From: DATAUK01 sp036268295 | Lineage (GTDB): Bacteria; Actinomycetota; Actinomycetes; JAFAQI01 | Reading direction: 5' to 3' | Length of the DNA: 64,000 bases | NCBI GenBank assembly: GCA_036268295.1 | Contig: DATAUK010000047.1 | Coordinates: 62,001-126,000 of the forward strand | In this document: positions 38,467-48,883 of the stretch, one piece after another | Layout: each line of letters starts with the position of its first letter | Numbering within the stretch: the first letter of the stretch is position 1 | Made by a program: the position numbers and the translations under genes | Notes under the pieces: generated by a model | What the model saw: only the letters and a program-made list of their open reading frames with translations | Databases searched by the model: none | Told to the model about the DNA's origin: nothing

Positions 38467-40002
38467 ATGTCGAGCACGTCCGCCAGCAGCGCCATCGATA
38501 CCGCGCCGCGCAACTTGATTCTCGCGGCGATGATCTTCGCTGTCGCGATGACGTTCATCGACCAGACGATCGTCTCGATCGCGGTACCGCAGATCCAGAA
38601 GGAGCTCGGCCTATCGAGCACCGGCGTGCAATGGGCGGTCAACGCCTACCTGCTCTCGCTGGCGGCGCTGTTCGCGTTCGGTGGCCGGCTCGCCGACACC
38701 CTCGGTCATCGCAAGATGGTGGTGCTCGGCGTCGTGCTGTTCGCCGCCGCCTCGGCATTCTGCGGCTTCACCCCGAAGGGCAGCCTGGCCGAAACCTGGA
38801 TCGTGGTGTTCCGGATCCTGCAGGGCGCAGGCGGCGCGATCATGTTCCCCGCAGCCCTCGCGATCGTGGTCCAGACGTTCCCGCTCAATCAGCGAGGCAG
38901 GGCACTGGCGATGTTCTTCGGCATCGCCGGCGGGCTCACCGCGATCGGGCCGATCCTCGGCGGCTACCTGACGCAGTGGACCTGGCGGGCCATCTTCTGG
39001 GTCAACATCCCGGTCGCCATCATCGCGCTGGTGCTGATCGTCATCTCGAAGCCGGTCACCGAGTTCCGTGCCGCCCGGATGGACTACCGAGGCCTGGTGC
39101 TCGTCGCCGCCGGCGTGGCACTCAGCGTCTTCGGGTTCCAGCAGTCCTCGATCTGGGGCTGGCACAACCCGGCGATCGGCCTCAGCATCGCGGCCGGTCT
39201 CATCATCCTGGTGGTGTTCTACCGGATCGAGAAGCGCACCGAGTCGCCGCTGATCCAGGTGAACATCTTCCGGATCCGGCCGTTCCTCGTCGAGAACGTC
39301 GTCCTCGGCATCGCGATGCTGGCCTTCATCCCGATCTTCTTCTTCGCCAGCGAGTATGCGCAGATCTCGCTCGGCAAGACCGCCTCGCAGGCCAGCCTGT
39401 ATCTCCTCTATTTCTTCCTGGGCTTCGTCGTCGCGGCGCAGATCGGTGGCCGGCTGCTCGATCGCGTCGGCGCCAAACGGCCGGTGGTGCTCGGCTGTGT
39501 CCTCGCCGCGGTCGGCTTCCTGCTGTGGGGCGAAAAGGTGACCACCTTGAGCCTCGAGCCGCAGATCTGGCGGGTGGTCTTGACCGGGGCCGGGATGGGC
39601 ATGATGCTCGGCCCGGCCAGCACCGATGCGGTCAACCGGGCGTCGTCGCTGTCCTACGGCGAGGCAACCGGCATCACCCAGACGGTCCGCAACTACGCCT
39701 CGAGCCTCGGGCTCGCCATCCTTGGCAGCATCCTGGTCTCACGGATGAAGTCCCACGTCATCGCAAGCCTGACCGCGCAGGGCGCGCCACATCAGGTCGC
39801 TGTCAAGCAGGCCACCGCGATCGCGCAGTCCCAGGGCACACCGAGCGGAAGTGGCGCGATCCCGCACTTCGTCCAGGTCGACTTCGCGCAGTCCACGCAG
39901 ACCGTGCTCTACGGCATGGCGATCGTCATGGCCGCCGCCGCGGTAGCCGGGATTCTCGGACTGCGCCGCGGGGTGCAGTCCGAGGAGCCGGCCGCCTCAT
40001 GA
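38467..40002 (+). CDS. MFS drug exporter, DHA2 (EmrB/QacA, 14-TM) family
   Basis: 511 residues from ATG 38467. Fourteen hydrophobic segments are expected. The family motifs are FIDQTIVSIAVPQIQKEL in TM1, the loop 2-3 motif GGRLADTLGHRKM, and GPILGGYLTQWTWRAIFWVN (antiporter motif C). Known members export drugs or toxic organics in exchange for protons. It meets the next MFS gene tail to tail, and both stops lie within TCATGA (39997-40002). No regulator gene is adjacent, and the substrate is unknown. Confidence 0.93.
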   Translation: MSSTSASSAIDTAPRNLILAAMIFAVAMTFIDQTIVSIAVPQIQKELGLSSTGVQWAVNAYLLSLAALFAFGGRLADTLGHRKMVVLGVVLFAAASAFCGFTPKGSLAETWIVVFRILQGAGGAIMFPAALAIVVQTFPLNQRGRALAMFFGIAGGLTAIGPILGGYLTQWTWRAIFWVNIPVAIIALVLIVISKPVTEFRAARMDYRGLVLVAAGVALSVFGFQQSSIWGWHNPAIGLSIAAGLIILVVFYRIEKRTESPLIQVNIFRIRPFLVENVVLGIAMLAFIPIFFFASEYAQISLGKTASQASLYLLYFFLGFVVAAQIGGRLLDRVGAKRPVVLGCVLAAVGFLLWGEKVTTLSLEPQIWRVVLTGAGMGMMLGPASTDAVNRASSLSYGEATGITQTVRNYASSLGLAILGSILVSRMKSHVIASLTAQGAPHQVAVKQATAIAQSQGTPSGSGAIPHFVQVDFAQSTQTVLYGMAIVMAAAAVAGILGLRRGVQSEEPAAS

Positions 40003-41514
40003 GCCGGCGTCGCGGCGAGCCGCGACCAGCGTCGCGAATCCGCCCGCGACGACGATCAACACCGCTGAGGTGATCAGCGCCGCATTCAACCCGGACCGGA
40101 ACGCGTCGAAAGCCGCGTCGAGAATGCGCTGAACGATCGGGCTCGGTTTGCCGCTGCCGGACGGGATATCGCCGGTCCGGACCGCGCCGAGAACCAATGC
40201 CTGGTAGCTGGCCGGAATGCCGAGCTGTCGCAGCCGGGCGACCAGATCACCGGTCAGGTGGGCGTTGATCAGCGAGCCCAGCACCGCGACTCCGAAAACG
40301 ACGCCGAGCTGGCGTGAGGTGTTGGTCGCCGACGCCGCCATCCCCGATCGTGCCGCCGGCACGATCTCGAGCACCGCGGTGGTGACAGGCACGATCGCCA
40401 TACCGAAACCAAGGCCGGTAAAGGCAAGCGCGCCGGTCAGCGGGGCAAACGATGGGACTGCGGTGATCAGATGCTGGGTCATGACGATCCCGACCGCCGA
40501 GATTGCGCATCCGGCGGTCATCACCCACCGCCCGCGTCGGCGAGCGATCGACGATGCCGCCAGCCCGGCACCGGCAACCATCGTTGCGCCCATCGGCACG
40601 AACATGACGGCGGTCCGGAACCCGGAGTAGCCCGCGATGTCCTGCAGATAGAGCGAGGTGAACACGAAGATCGCAAACGTTGCGAAGTAGATCGCGAACG
40701 CCACACCGAGCGCCGCTGAGAACCGCGCTATCCGGAAATAGCGCAGGTCGAGCATCGGAAGCCTCATCCGCTGCTCGACCAGCACGAAGCCGACCGCACA
40801 GATCGCGCTGAGGACGAACAACGCGATGATCCCTGGCGCGAAGTAACCCGAGAGCTCACCCTGGATGACCCCGATGACCACCGTCGCCAACGTGGCGACC
40901 GCCAGCAGCTGGCCTGGTACGTCGACCCGGACCATTTCAGGGTCCGAGCTCTCAGGGATCCAGCGGCGGCCCGCGGCCAGCACAGCGAGCCCGGCCGCGA
41001 CGTTGAACCAGAACACCGCTCGCCAGTCCCAGATGCCGATCAGCACCCCGCCGACGACCGGGCCGAGCGCAAGGCCGAGACAGGACACACCGGCCCACAG
41101 GCCGAGCGCCTTGGCCCGCGCCCGCTGGTTGGGGAACAGCTGCCGAATGATCGAGAGCGTGCCCGGCTCCGAGGCCGCCGCGCCGACGCCCATCAGAGCG
41201 CGTGACGCGATCAGGACGTCGGCCGAGGTGGCGAGCGCGCCAAGGACCGAAGCGGCCGTGAAGATCGAGACGCCGATCAGCATCAGCCGTTTGCGGCCGA
41301 ACCGGTCACCGAGCGTCCCGCCGGTCAGCATCAGGCTGGCGAACGCCAAGGCATAGGCGTCGATGATCCATTGCAACCCGGTCAAGCCGACATGCAGATG
41401 GGTCTCGATGCTGCTGAGTGCGACGCTGATCACGGTGGTGTCGAGGAAGGTCAGCGCCAGGATGCCGCAGACGACGACCAGCGCCGCCCGCGGTCTGCTG
41501 ACCATGCGGGTCAC
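39997..41514 (-). CDS. MFS transporter, DHA2 family (second, divergent paralogue)
   Basis: 505 residues from ATG 41514, about 14 TM helices. TM1 is LTFLDTTVISVALSSIETHL, loop 2-3 is GGTLGDRFGRKRLML, and motif C is GPVVGGVLIGIWDWRAVFWF. It shares topology with the plus-strand exporter at 38467 but differs clearly in sequence. The two are therefore not a recent duplication, although they sit tail to tail with a 6-nt overlap of coding ends. It is predicted to be a proton-coupled exporter of unknown substrate. Confidence 0.92.
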   Translation of the reverse strand: MTRMVSRPRAALVVVCGILALTFLDTTVISVALSSIETHLHVGLTGLQWIIDAYALAFASLMLTGGTLGDRFGRKRLMLIGVSIFTAASVLGALATSADVLIASRALMGVGAAASEPGTLSIIRQLFPNQRARAKALGLWAGVSCLGLALGPVVGGVLIGIWDWRAVFWFNVAAGLAVLAAGRRWIPESSDPEMVRVDVPGQLLAVATLATVVIGVIQGELSGYFAPGIIALFVLSAICAVGFVLVEQRMRLPMLDLRYFRIARFSAALGVAFAIYFATFAIFVFTSLYLQDIAGYSGFRTAVMFVPMGATMVAGAGLAASSIARRRGRWVMTAGCAISAVGIVMTQHLITAVPSFAPLTGALAFTGLGFGMAIVPVTTAVLEIVPAARSGMAASATNTSRQLGVVFGVAVLGSLINAHLTGDLVARLRQLGIPASYQALVLGAVRTGDIPSGSGKPSPIVQRILDAAFDAFRSGLNAALITSAVLIVVAGGFATLVAARRDAGS

Positions 41515-41553
41515 GGCCGCAACGCTGTCACATCATTCGGGTAGAACGGTGGG

Positions 41554-42240
41554 GTGTGCGGTCGATACGCGAACTCGCGCCACGACGGCGACCTGCTGAA
41601 GGATTTCGAGGTCTCCTCGGTGGTCGACCCGCCGATCGAGCCGTGCTGGAACGTCGCCCCGACGATGGATGCCCGCATCGTCCTCGAACGGCTGGTCAAC
41701 GACCGGCCGGACCGGCAGCTCAGGACGTTGCGCTGGGGCCTGGTTCCCTCATGGGCCAAGGACCTGCGGATCGGCGCCAAGTTCATCAATGCCCGATCCG
41801 AGACGATCACTGAGAAGTCCGCGTTCAAGACCGCGGCGTCGCGGCGCCGGTGCATCGTCCCGGCCGACGGCTACTACGAGTGGATGGTCACCGATGAGGA
41901 CAAGGTCCCGATCTATCTGCACGGCGACGCACCGCTCGGGTTGGCCGGCCTGTACGAAATCCGGCGCGACATCGAGGACCCCGACCGCTGGCTGTGGACC
42001 TATACGATCCTGACCTGCACGACCCAGGATGCGCTTGGCCACATCCACGACCGCTCGCCGATCGTGATCCCGGCCGAGCTGCGGGGCCGCTGGCTCGACC
42101 CGACCACGACCGATCCGGGCACCGTGCGCGACCTGCTCGATTCGGTGCCGCCGCCGGTTCTGGACAGCCACCAGGTGTCCAAGGAGGTCAACTCGGCCCG
42201 CAACGACGGACCGCAGCTGCTGGAGCCGATCACGACCTGA
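41554..42240 (+). CDS. SRAP-domain abasic-site protein (YedK/HMCES family)
   Basis: 228 residues from GTG 41554. The second residue is the catalytic Cys (MCGRYANS), which is exposed after Met removal, so the start is well fixed. Other conserved residues are Asn in KFINARSET, Glu in PADGYYEWM and His in LGHIHDRSPIVIP. Known members form a thiazolidine crosslink with abasic sites in single-stranded DNA and so protect replication. It begins 39 bp from the divergent MFS gene. Its 3' end overlaps the monooxygenase gene by 11 nt. Confidence 0.95.
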   Translation: MCGRYANSRHDGDLLKDFEVSSVVDPPIEPCWNVAPTMDARIVLERLVNDRPDRQLRTLRWGLVPSWAKDLRIGAKFINARSETITEKSAFKTAASRRRCIVPADGYYEWMVTDEDKVPIYLHGDAPLGLAGLYEIRRDIEDPDRWLWTYTILTCTTQDALGHIHDRSPIVIPAELRGRWLDPTTTDPGTVRDLLDSVPPPVLDSHQVSKEVNSARNDGPQLLEPITT

Positions 42241-43717
42241 CCGGCACACCGGCGGCTGGCCGGCCGAACTCCATCGTGCCGTCGTCGACCGACCCGCGTG
42301 GCATCACGATCGCGTCGATCAGGTAGTTCATGCGCGACCGCCAAGGGCCTTTTGATCCGGCCTTCGGAAACTGCGCGATCGAGCGCTGGACGTAACCGGA
42401 ACTGAAGTCGAAGATCGGCACTTCCCGCACCGACCGGTCGCGCAGTCGTGGCACGCACCAGCTCGCGCCGGTCGCGTCCAGATGCGCGAGCAGTCGCCAG
42501 ACGTAGTCGTAGGTCAGGTCGATCTTGAGGGTCCACGATGCGTTGGTGTAGCCCAGCCCGAACGCGAAGTTCGGCACATCGCTGAGCATGATTCCCTTGT
42601 AAACCATGTGATCCGGGACGGTGACGGGCTCGCCGTCGACGCTGAGCTGGATCCCGCCGAACAGCAAGAGATTGAGCCCGGTCGCGGTGACGATTACGTC
42701 GGCATCGAGCGTCGCACCGGATGCCAGCACCAACCCGGTCTCGGTAACGCTGGTGATCCGGTCGGTGACGACAGACGCAGCCCCCCGACGAAGCGCTCGG
42801 AACAGATCGCCGTCCGGCGCCACGCACAGCCGCTGGTCCCACGGGTTGTAAGCCGGGGAGAAGTGCGTGTCGATGTCGAAGTCCGCCGGCAGTTGCTGCT
42901 CGAGACCCTTGCGGATCAACGACTTCATGATCTCCGGCCGGCGCCGGCTGATCAGGAAGCTCGCCAGGGTCCGCAACACGTTCTTCCAGCGAATGACCGA
43001 GTAGACCCGGCGCTCCGGCAGGACCCGCCGCAGCCGAGCGGCCAGCCGATCCTTACCGGCCAGCGACACGATGTAGCTCGGCGAGCGCTGCAGCATCGTC
43101 ACGTGCGCCGCGGTGGCCGCCATCGCCGGCACGAGCGTCACCGCCGTCGCCCCGCTGCCGATGACGACGATGCGCTTGTCGGCGTAGTCGAGGTCAGCCG
43201 GCCAATGCTGCGGGTGGACGACCGGACCGGCGAAGCGCTCGATCCCGTCAAATGCGGGGGTGAAGCCTTCGTCGTACCGGAAGTAGCCGCTGCACATGAA
43301 CAGGAAGTCGCAGGTCAGCCGGCTGATCTCAGCGGTGCCGACACTCTCGGCCTCGACCTTCCAGACCGCGGCCGCAGACGACCAATGCGCCCGCACCGCC
43401 CGCTGCCCGAACCTGATGTGGCGTTCGACGTCGCCGTCGCGGGCGGTGTCCTTGAGGTAGTCCAGGATCGTCGGCCCTTCCGCGAACGCCTGTGTCGCGG
43501 TCCACGGCCGGAACCGATAGCCAAGAGTGTGCATGTCGGAGTCGGAGCGCACCCCGGGATAGGTGAACAGGCTCCAGGTGCCGCCGAGCTCCTCGCGCGA
43601 CTCGAGGATCGTGTAGGTCTTTCGGGGAAACCTGGCCCGCAGCTGATGGCCCGCACCGATGCCGGAGAGCCCCGCCCCGACGATAAGTACGTCGACGTGC
43701 TCCGACACACCGCGCAT
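42230..43717 (-). CDS. Flavin-containing Baeyer-Villiger-type monooxygenase (EthA-like)
   Basis: About 495 residues. Possible starts are ATG 43720, ATG 43717 and GTG 43708. The FAD-binding motif DVLIVGAGLSGIGAGHQL and the run GGTWSLFTYPGVRSDSDMHT closely match what I know of mycobacterial EthA. An NADP-binding motif, VVIGSGATAVTLVPAMA, follows, as do YNPWDQRLCVAPDGD and VTATGLNLLLFGGI. Such enzymes insert oxygen next to ketones or oxidise sulfur. It is divergent from the alternative-oxidase-like gene across about 80 bp. No TetR repressor (the EthR counterpart) is adjacent. Confidence 0.93.
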   Translation of the reverse strand: MRGVSEHVDVLIVGAGLSGIGAGHQLRARFPRKTYTILESREELGGTWSLFTYPGVRSDSDMHTLGYRFRPWTATQAFAEGPTILDYLKDTARDGDVERHIRFGQRAVRAHWSSAAAVWKVEAESVGTAEISRLTCDFLFMCSGYFRYDEGFTPAFDGIERFAGPVVHPQHWPADLDYADKRIVVIGSGATAVTLVPAMAATAAHVTMLQRSPSYIVSLAGKDRLAARLRRVLPERRVYSVIRWKNVLRTLASFLISRRRPEIMKSLIRKGLEQQLPADFDIDTHFSPAYNPWDQRLCVAPDGDLFRALRRGAASVVTDRITSVTETGLVLASGATLDADVIVTATGLNLLLFGGIQLSVDGEPVTVPDHMVYKGIMLSDVPNFAFGLGYTNASWTLKIDLTYDYVWRLLAHLDATGASWCVPRLRDRSVREVPIFDFSSGYVQRSIAQFPKAGSKGPWRSRMNYLIDAIVMPRGSVDDGTMEFGRPAAGVPVRS

Positions 43718-43798
43718 CATCCCACGTGCGCCCCGGCCGGCTGGCGGCCGCCAGACCCGGCGACGGCGTCCCAACGGCCGGACACTAGCGTCGAGACC

Positions 43799-44491
43799 AT
43801 GCCGGTTCCCGACCAGGCAGGTCTAGCGCCGCACCCGCCGAAGCTGAGCCACGACGAGCTTGCCGCCGCACAGGCCGAGACGCTCGCCAGCGCCCGACGC
43901 CACTACGGACCGGCCGCCAAAGCGTTGTTCATCGCGCTGGACCTGTTCTATGGCAAGCGCCGGACGTTGTCGAAGTTCAAGGTCCTCGAGCTGGTCGCCC
44001 GGGTGCCGTACCAGGCATGGGAGCAGACCGCCTACATCGCGATCACTCACATCCATCAGCGCACCGGCCTTGCCCGCAGGATCTATGACCGGGTCGCCGA
44101 GTCGCGGTCCGCGCAGGACAACGAGCAATGGCACCTGCTGATCATCGACGAGCTGATCGCCAACCGGGACATCCAGGAGAGCCGGCTGCGCTACTTCGTG
44201 CTGCCGCAGCTGATCGCGCTGGTCTATTACCAGGTGTCCTGGCTGATGTTCGTGATCCACCCCGCCTGGTCCTACCGGCTCAACGCCGACTTCGAGGACC
44301 ACGCCGAACACGAGTACGCCGCGCTGGTGCTCGAGCACCCGGAGTGGGACCACGAGCCGTTCGAGTCGGCGTTCATCGCCGACTATGGCGAATACGCGTC
44401 GGTCGCCGACGTGTTCCGACAGATCGGGCACGACGAGCGGGTCCACAAGCAGGAGAGCGAGGAGCAGCTCACCAGCCCGAGGTTCAGCTGA
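43799..44491 (+). CDS. Alternative oxidase (AOX)-family di-iron protein
   Basis: 230 residues from ATG 43799. The four AOX helix motifs occur in order: KFKVLELVARVPY (like LETVA, Glu64), DNEQWHLL (like NERMHL, Glu109/His112), FEDHAEHEY (like LEEEA, Glu166) and GHDERVHK (like DEAHH, Glu213/His216). Tyr173 lies seven residues after Glu166, the spacing of the catalytic Tyr in known AOX. A hydrophobic stretch at 132-153 would insert in the membrane. All six predicted iron ligands are present. Known AOX oxidises quinol with O2 without pumping protons. Either that role or a related di-iron oxidase is possible here. Confidence 0.8.
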   Translation: MPVPDQAGLAPHPPKLSHDELAAAQAETLASARRHYGPAAKALFIALDLFYGKRRTLSKFKVLELVARVPYQAWEQTAYIAITHIHQRTGLARRIYDRVAESRSAQDNEQWHLLIIDELIANRDIQESRLRYFVLPQLIALVYYQVSWLMFVIHPAWSYRLNADFEDHAEHEYAALVLEHPEWDHEPFESAFIADYGEYASVADVFRQIGHDERVHKQESEEQLTSPRFS

Positions 44492-44505
44492 CGCTGACTT
44501 CCGGC

Positions 44506-44832
44506 ATCCGGCATCCGGCGCCGTAACCAGCACTGGGCGCGCAACGAGGTATAGGACATGCCGGCCAACGGAGTCGGCGCCCAGGAGTTGAACAGCCGCC
44601 GCGAGACGACGCCGAGCACGGCGACACCTCGCGGCGTGCCCAGGCCAACCAGCGAGGGGATCAGCACGCCCTCGATGATGCCGATCCCGGCGGGACTGAT
44701 CGGCAGGACGGCCAGCAGGTTGGTGAGCGCATAGGCGACGAGCAGGCCGTCGGGTTTCAGGCGATGCCCGTACGCCGCGACGAACACCCACAGCGACGCG
44801 CGGTGAGAAGCCAGGCACGCCAGTCGTACGGT
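44506..44832 (-). pseudogene. C-terminal remnant of a YbhN/UPF0104-type (LPG-synthase-TM) membrane protein
   Basis: A minus-strand frame encodes about 109 residues matching the end of this family: LWVFVAAYGHRLKPDGLLVA, LTNLLAVLPISPAGIGIIEG, LIPSLVGLGTPRGVAVLG and a final SYTSLRA. The first roughly 200 residues and about five TM helices are missing. The reading frame runs into the 3' end of the aminotransferase gene (from 44849), and no start or Shine-Dalgarno is evident. It is best read as a 5'-truncated relic left by a deletion or rearrangement at the aminotransferase end. Confidence 0.7.
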
Positions 44833-44848
44833 CGCTGCGACCCGCCGA

Positions 44849-46203
44849 TCAGCCGGTGTAGTAGCCGTCCGCGACGTCGAGCGCCTCGTCGAGAATGGCG
44901 AGCCCGGTGTGCGCCTCGTCATCGGTGATCGTGCACGGCGGCACGACGTGGGTGCGGTTGAAGTGCGTGAACGGCCAGAGCCCGCGCTGCTTGCACGCGG
45001 CGGCGAACTCTGTCATCGGCGCCGCGTCCGGCCCGCCCGCGTTGAATGGCACGAGTGGCTCGCGGGTCGCGCGGTCGCGCACCAGCTCCAGTGCCCAGAA
45101 GACGCCGAGGCCCCGGACCTCGCCGACCGACGGGTGGCGATCGGCGATCTTCGCGAGCCCCGGGGCGAGCACTTCCTCGCCGATCCGGCGAGCGTTCTCC
45201 ACGACGCCTTCTTCCCGGAAGATCCGGATCGAGGCAACCGCCGAGGCGCACCCGAGCGGATGACCCGAGTAGGTGAGACCGCCGGGATAGACCCTGGTCT
45301 GGAAGGTCTCCGCGATCCGGTCGGAGATCATCACTCCACCGAGCGGCACATAGCCGGAGTTGACGCCCTTGGCGAAGGTGATCAGGTCCGGGGTGACTCC
45401 CCAGTGGTCGACCGCCAGCCACTCGCCGCACCGACCGAAGCCGGCCATCACTTCGTCGGCGATCATCACGATGCCGAACTCGTCGCACAGCGCGCGGACG
45501 CCGGCGAGATAACCGTCCGGCGGCACCAGGATGCCGTTGGTGCCGACCACGGTCTCGAGGATGATCGCGGCGACGGTCTGCGCCCCCTCGACCATGATCA
45601 GCTCGCGCAGATGCTGCAACGCGCGGGCCGACTCCTCGGCCTCGTCCTCGGCGTGGAACGCCGAGCGATACAGGTACGGACCCCAGTAGCGGACGACACC
45701 AGGCAGGCCCGGCTCCGACGGCCAGCGCCGCGGGTCGCCGGTGACCGAGAGCGCACCGGCGGTCGCGCCGTGATAGCTGCGGTACGCCGCAAAGACCTTG
45801 TGGCGGCCGGTGTGCAGGCGTGCCAGCCGGATCGCGTTCTCGACCGCCTCGGCACCACCGTTGGTGAAAAAGACCTGGTTGAGGTCACCCGGCGCGATCT
45901 CGGCGATCAGCCGCGCCGCCTCGCTGCGCGCATCGTTGGCGAACGACGGCTGGATCGTGCACAGCACGGCGGCTTGCGCCTGGATCGCCGCGACCAGTTT
46001 CGGGTGCTGGTAGCCGATGTTGACGTTGACCAGCTGCGAAGAGAAGTCGAGATAGCGGGTGCCGTCGTACCCGGTGAAGTGGCAGCCTTCGGCACTCGCG
46101 ATCGGCAGCGGGTCGATCAGCGCCTGGGCCGACCAGGAATGGAAGACATGGGCCTTGTCGAGGGAGCGGACCGCGTCCACCGGTGCCCTCATCTCGTCGG
46201 TGC

Positions 46204-46207
<4 letters not shown>
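44849..46207 (-). CDS. Class III (omega) aminotransferase, PLP-dependent
   Basis: 452 residues from ATG 46207 (ATGA overlap with mmsA). The fold type I class III pattern is clear: FTNGGAEAVENAIRLARLHT, YRSYHGATAGALSVTGDPRR, IIADEVMAGFGRCGEW-like IADEVMAGFGRCGEW and the PLP Lys in ITFAKGVNSGYVPLGG. Coupling with methylmalonate-semialdehyde dehydrogenase suggests conversion of beta-alanine or 3-aminoisobutyrate to the semialdehyde that the dehydrogenase uses. GABA or another omega-amine is possible. The exact donor is inferred from context only. Confidence 0.92.
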
Positions 46208-47694
<1,487 letters not shown>

Positions 47695-47786
47695 ACCCGC
47701 AGCGTACGGAAACCAGGCGAGGCATGCACAGGCGCATACTCAACGGGGTATTGAACCGATAACACCACCGCGTCCCCAGCGCAAGG

Positions 47787-48749
47787 ATGGCTGCGAGCAT
47801 GAGCACCGCCGTCATCGGCCCGGTATCGGACGGACTCACCCACGACGGCCTGCTGTACCGCAGCGACGAGGACTACGTCGCAGGTGTTACGTCGTTCCTG
47901 ACGTCCGGAATCGAACGCGGCCTGCCCACGTTTGTGGCGGTGCCGTGGCGCAACGTCTTGCTGTTGCGCGACGGACTCGGTGACACCGCGCGCGAAGTGC
48001 AGTTCGAGGACATGACTGTGATCGGGCACAACCCGGCTCGCATCATTCCCGCGATCCGTCGCTTCCTCGACTCCCATCGCGGCAGCCGAGTGAAGTTCGT
48101 CGGCGAACCGATCTGGCCGGGGCGCACACCGGCCGAGATCGTCGAGGCGACCCGGCACGAGGCGATGCTCAACACCGCGTTCGCAGCGGCCGCCGTCGAC
48201 ATCCTCTGCCCGTACGACGTCATCGGCCTCGACCCGGCCACGGTCGCGGATGCGTGGCGCACCCATCCGACCGTTGTCGACGGCGACGCCCGACTCGCCA
48301 GCTCGCGGTACGAGGATCCGGCTCGGATCTATCTCGGCGACGATCCGGCGCTGCCGCCGCCGGCCGTGCCAGTCGAGGCGGTCACGGTGGACGCCGACTC
48401 GCTGGCGATGGTGCGCGAGCTGGTCCGCGCCTGCGCCGACACTGCCGGGCTGAGTGCAAAGCGCAGCGACGACCTCGTCCTCGCCGTCAATGAGATCGCC
48501 ACCAATTCGATCATCCACGGCGGCGGGTCTGGCAGCCTGCGGCTCTGGCATGAGCCGCCGGCTGTCATCTGCGAGCTGCGCGACGGTGGTCACCTCACCG
48601 ATCCGTTAGCCGGCCGGCGCCGACCGGCCGACCACACCGATCACGGCCGCGGCCTGTGGATGGCCAATCAGCTCTGCGACCTGGTGCAGATCCGGTCGAA
48701 CGAGACCGGCACCACGATCAGGCTGCACGTCAGGGCCACGACCGGCTGA
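47787..48749 (+). CDS. MEDS-domain protein with HATPase (anti-sigma-factor-like kinase)
   Basis: 320 residues from ATG 47787; ATG 47799 is also possible. Residues about 20-180 match the MEDS/DcmR-type sensory domain (LLYRSDEDYVAGVTSFLTSG, VKFVGEPIWPGRTPAEIVEA, DILCPYDVIGLDP). Residues about 200-318 are a GHKL ATPase with DLVLAVNEIATNSIIHGGG (N box), LRDGGHL and GRGLWMANQLCDLVQ. There is no His phospho-acceptor domain, so it looks like an RsbW/SpoIIAB-type serine kinase or anti-sigma regulator. No sigma factor or STAS partner is adjacent. Its targets are unknown. Confidence 0.88.
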   Translation: MAASMSTAVIGPVSDGLTHDGLLYRSDEDYVAGVTSFLTSGIERGLPTFVAVPWRNVLLLRDGLGDTAREVQFEDMTVIGHNPARIIPAIRRFLDSHRGSRVKFVGEPIWPGRTPAEIVEATRHEAMLNTAFAAAAVDILCPYDVIGLDPATVADAWRTHPTVVDGDARLASSRYEDPARIYLGDDPALPPPAVPVEAVTVDADSLAMVRELVRACADTAGLSAKRSDDLVLAVNEIATNSIIHGGGSGSLRLWHEPPAVICELRDGGHLTDPLAGRRRPADHTDHGRGLWMANQLCDLVQIRSNETGTTIRLHVRATTG

Positions 48750-48883
48750 CCGGCGCGTTCCTGCCCCAAATTGGCGCGGCGTGTCGCGCGAACCGGGGAT
48801 TACCTGCATCAGATGCCCGGTCGGGTCTAAGTTTGAGTAAGCAACTATCCCAGTGTGAGAGGCGTGCCGGCCGTGAGCCCGCG

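Noticed and set aside
47746..47751. GGGTAT as the -10 of a SigB-type promoter before the MEDS gene
   Set aside because: No matching GTTT-like -35 lies at the required distance.
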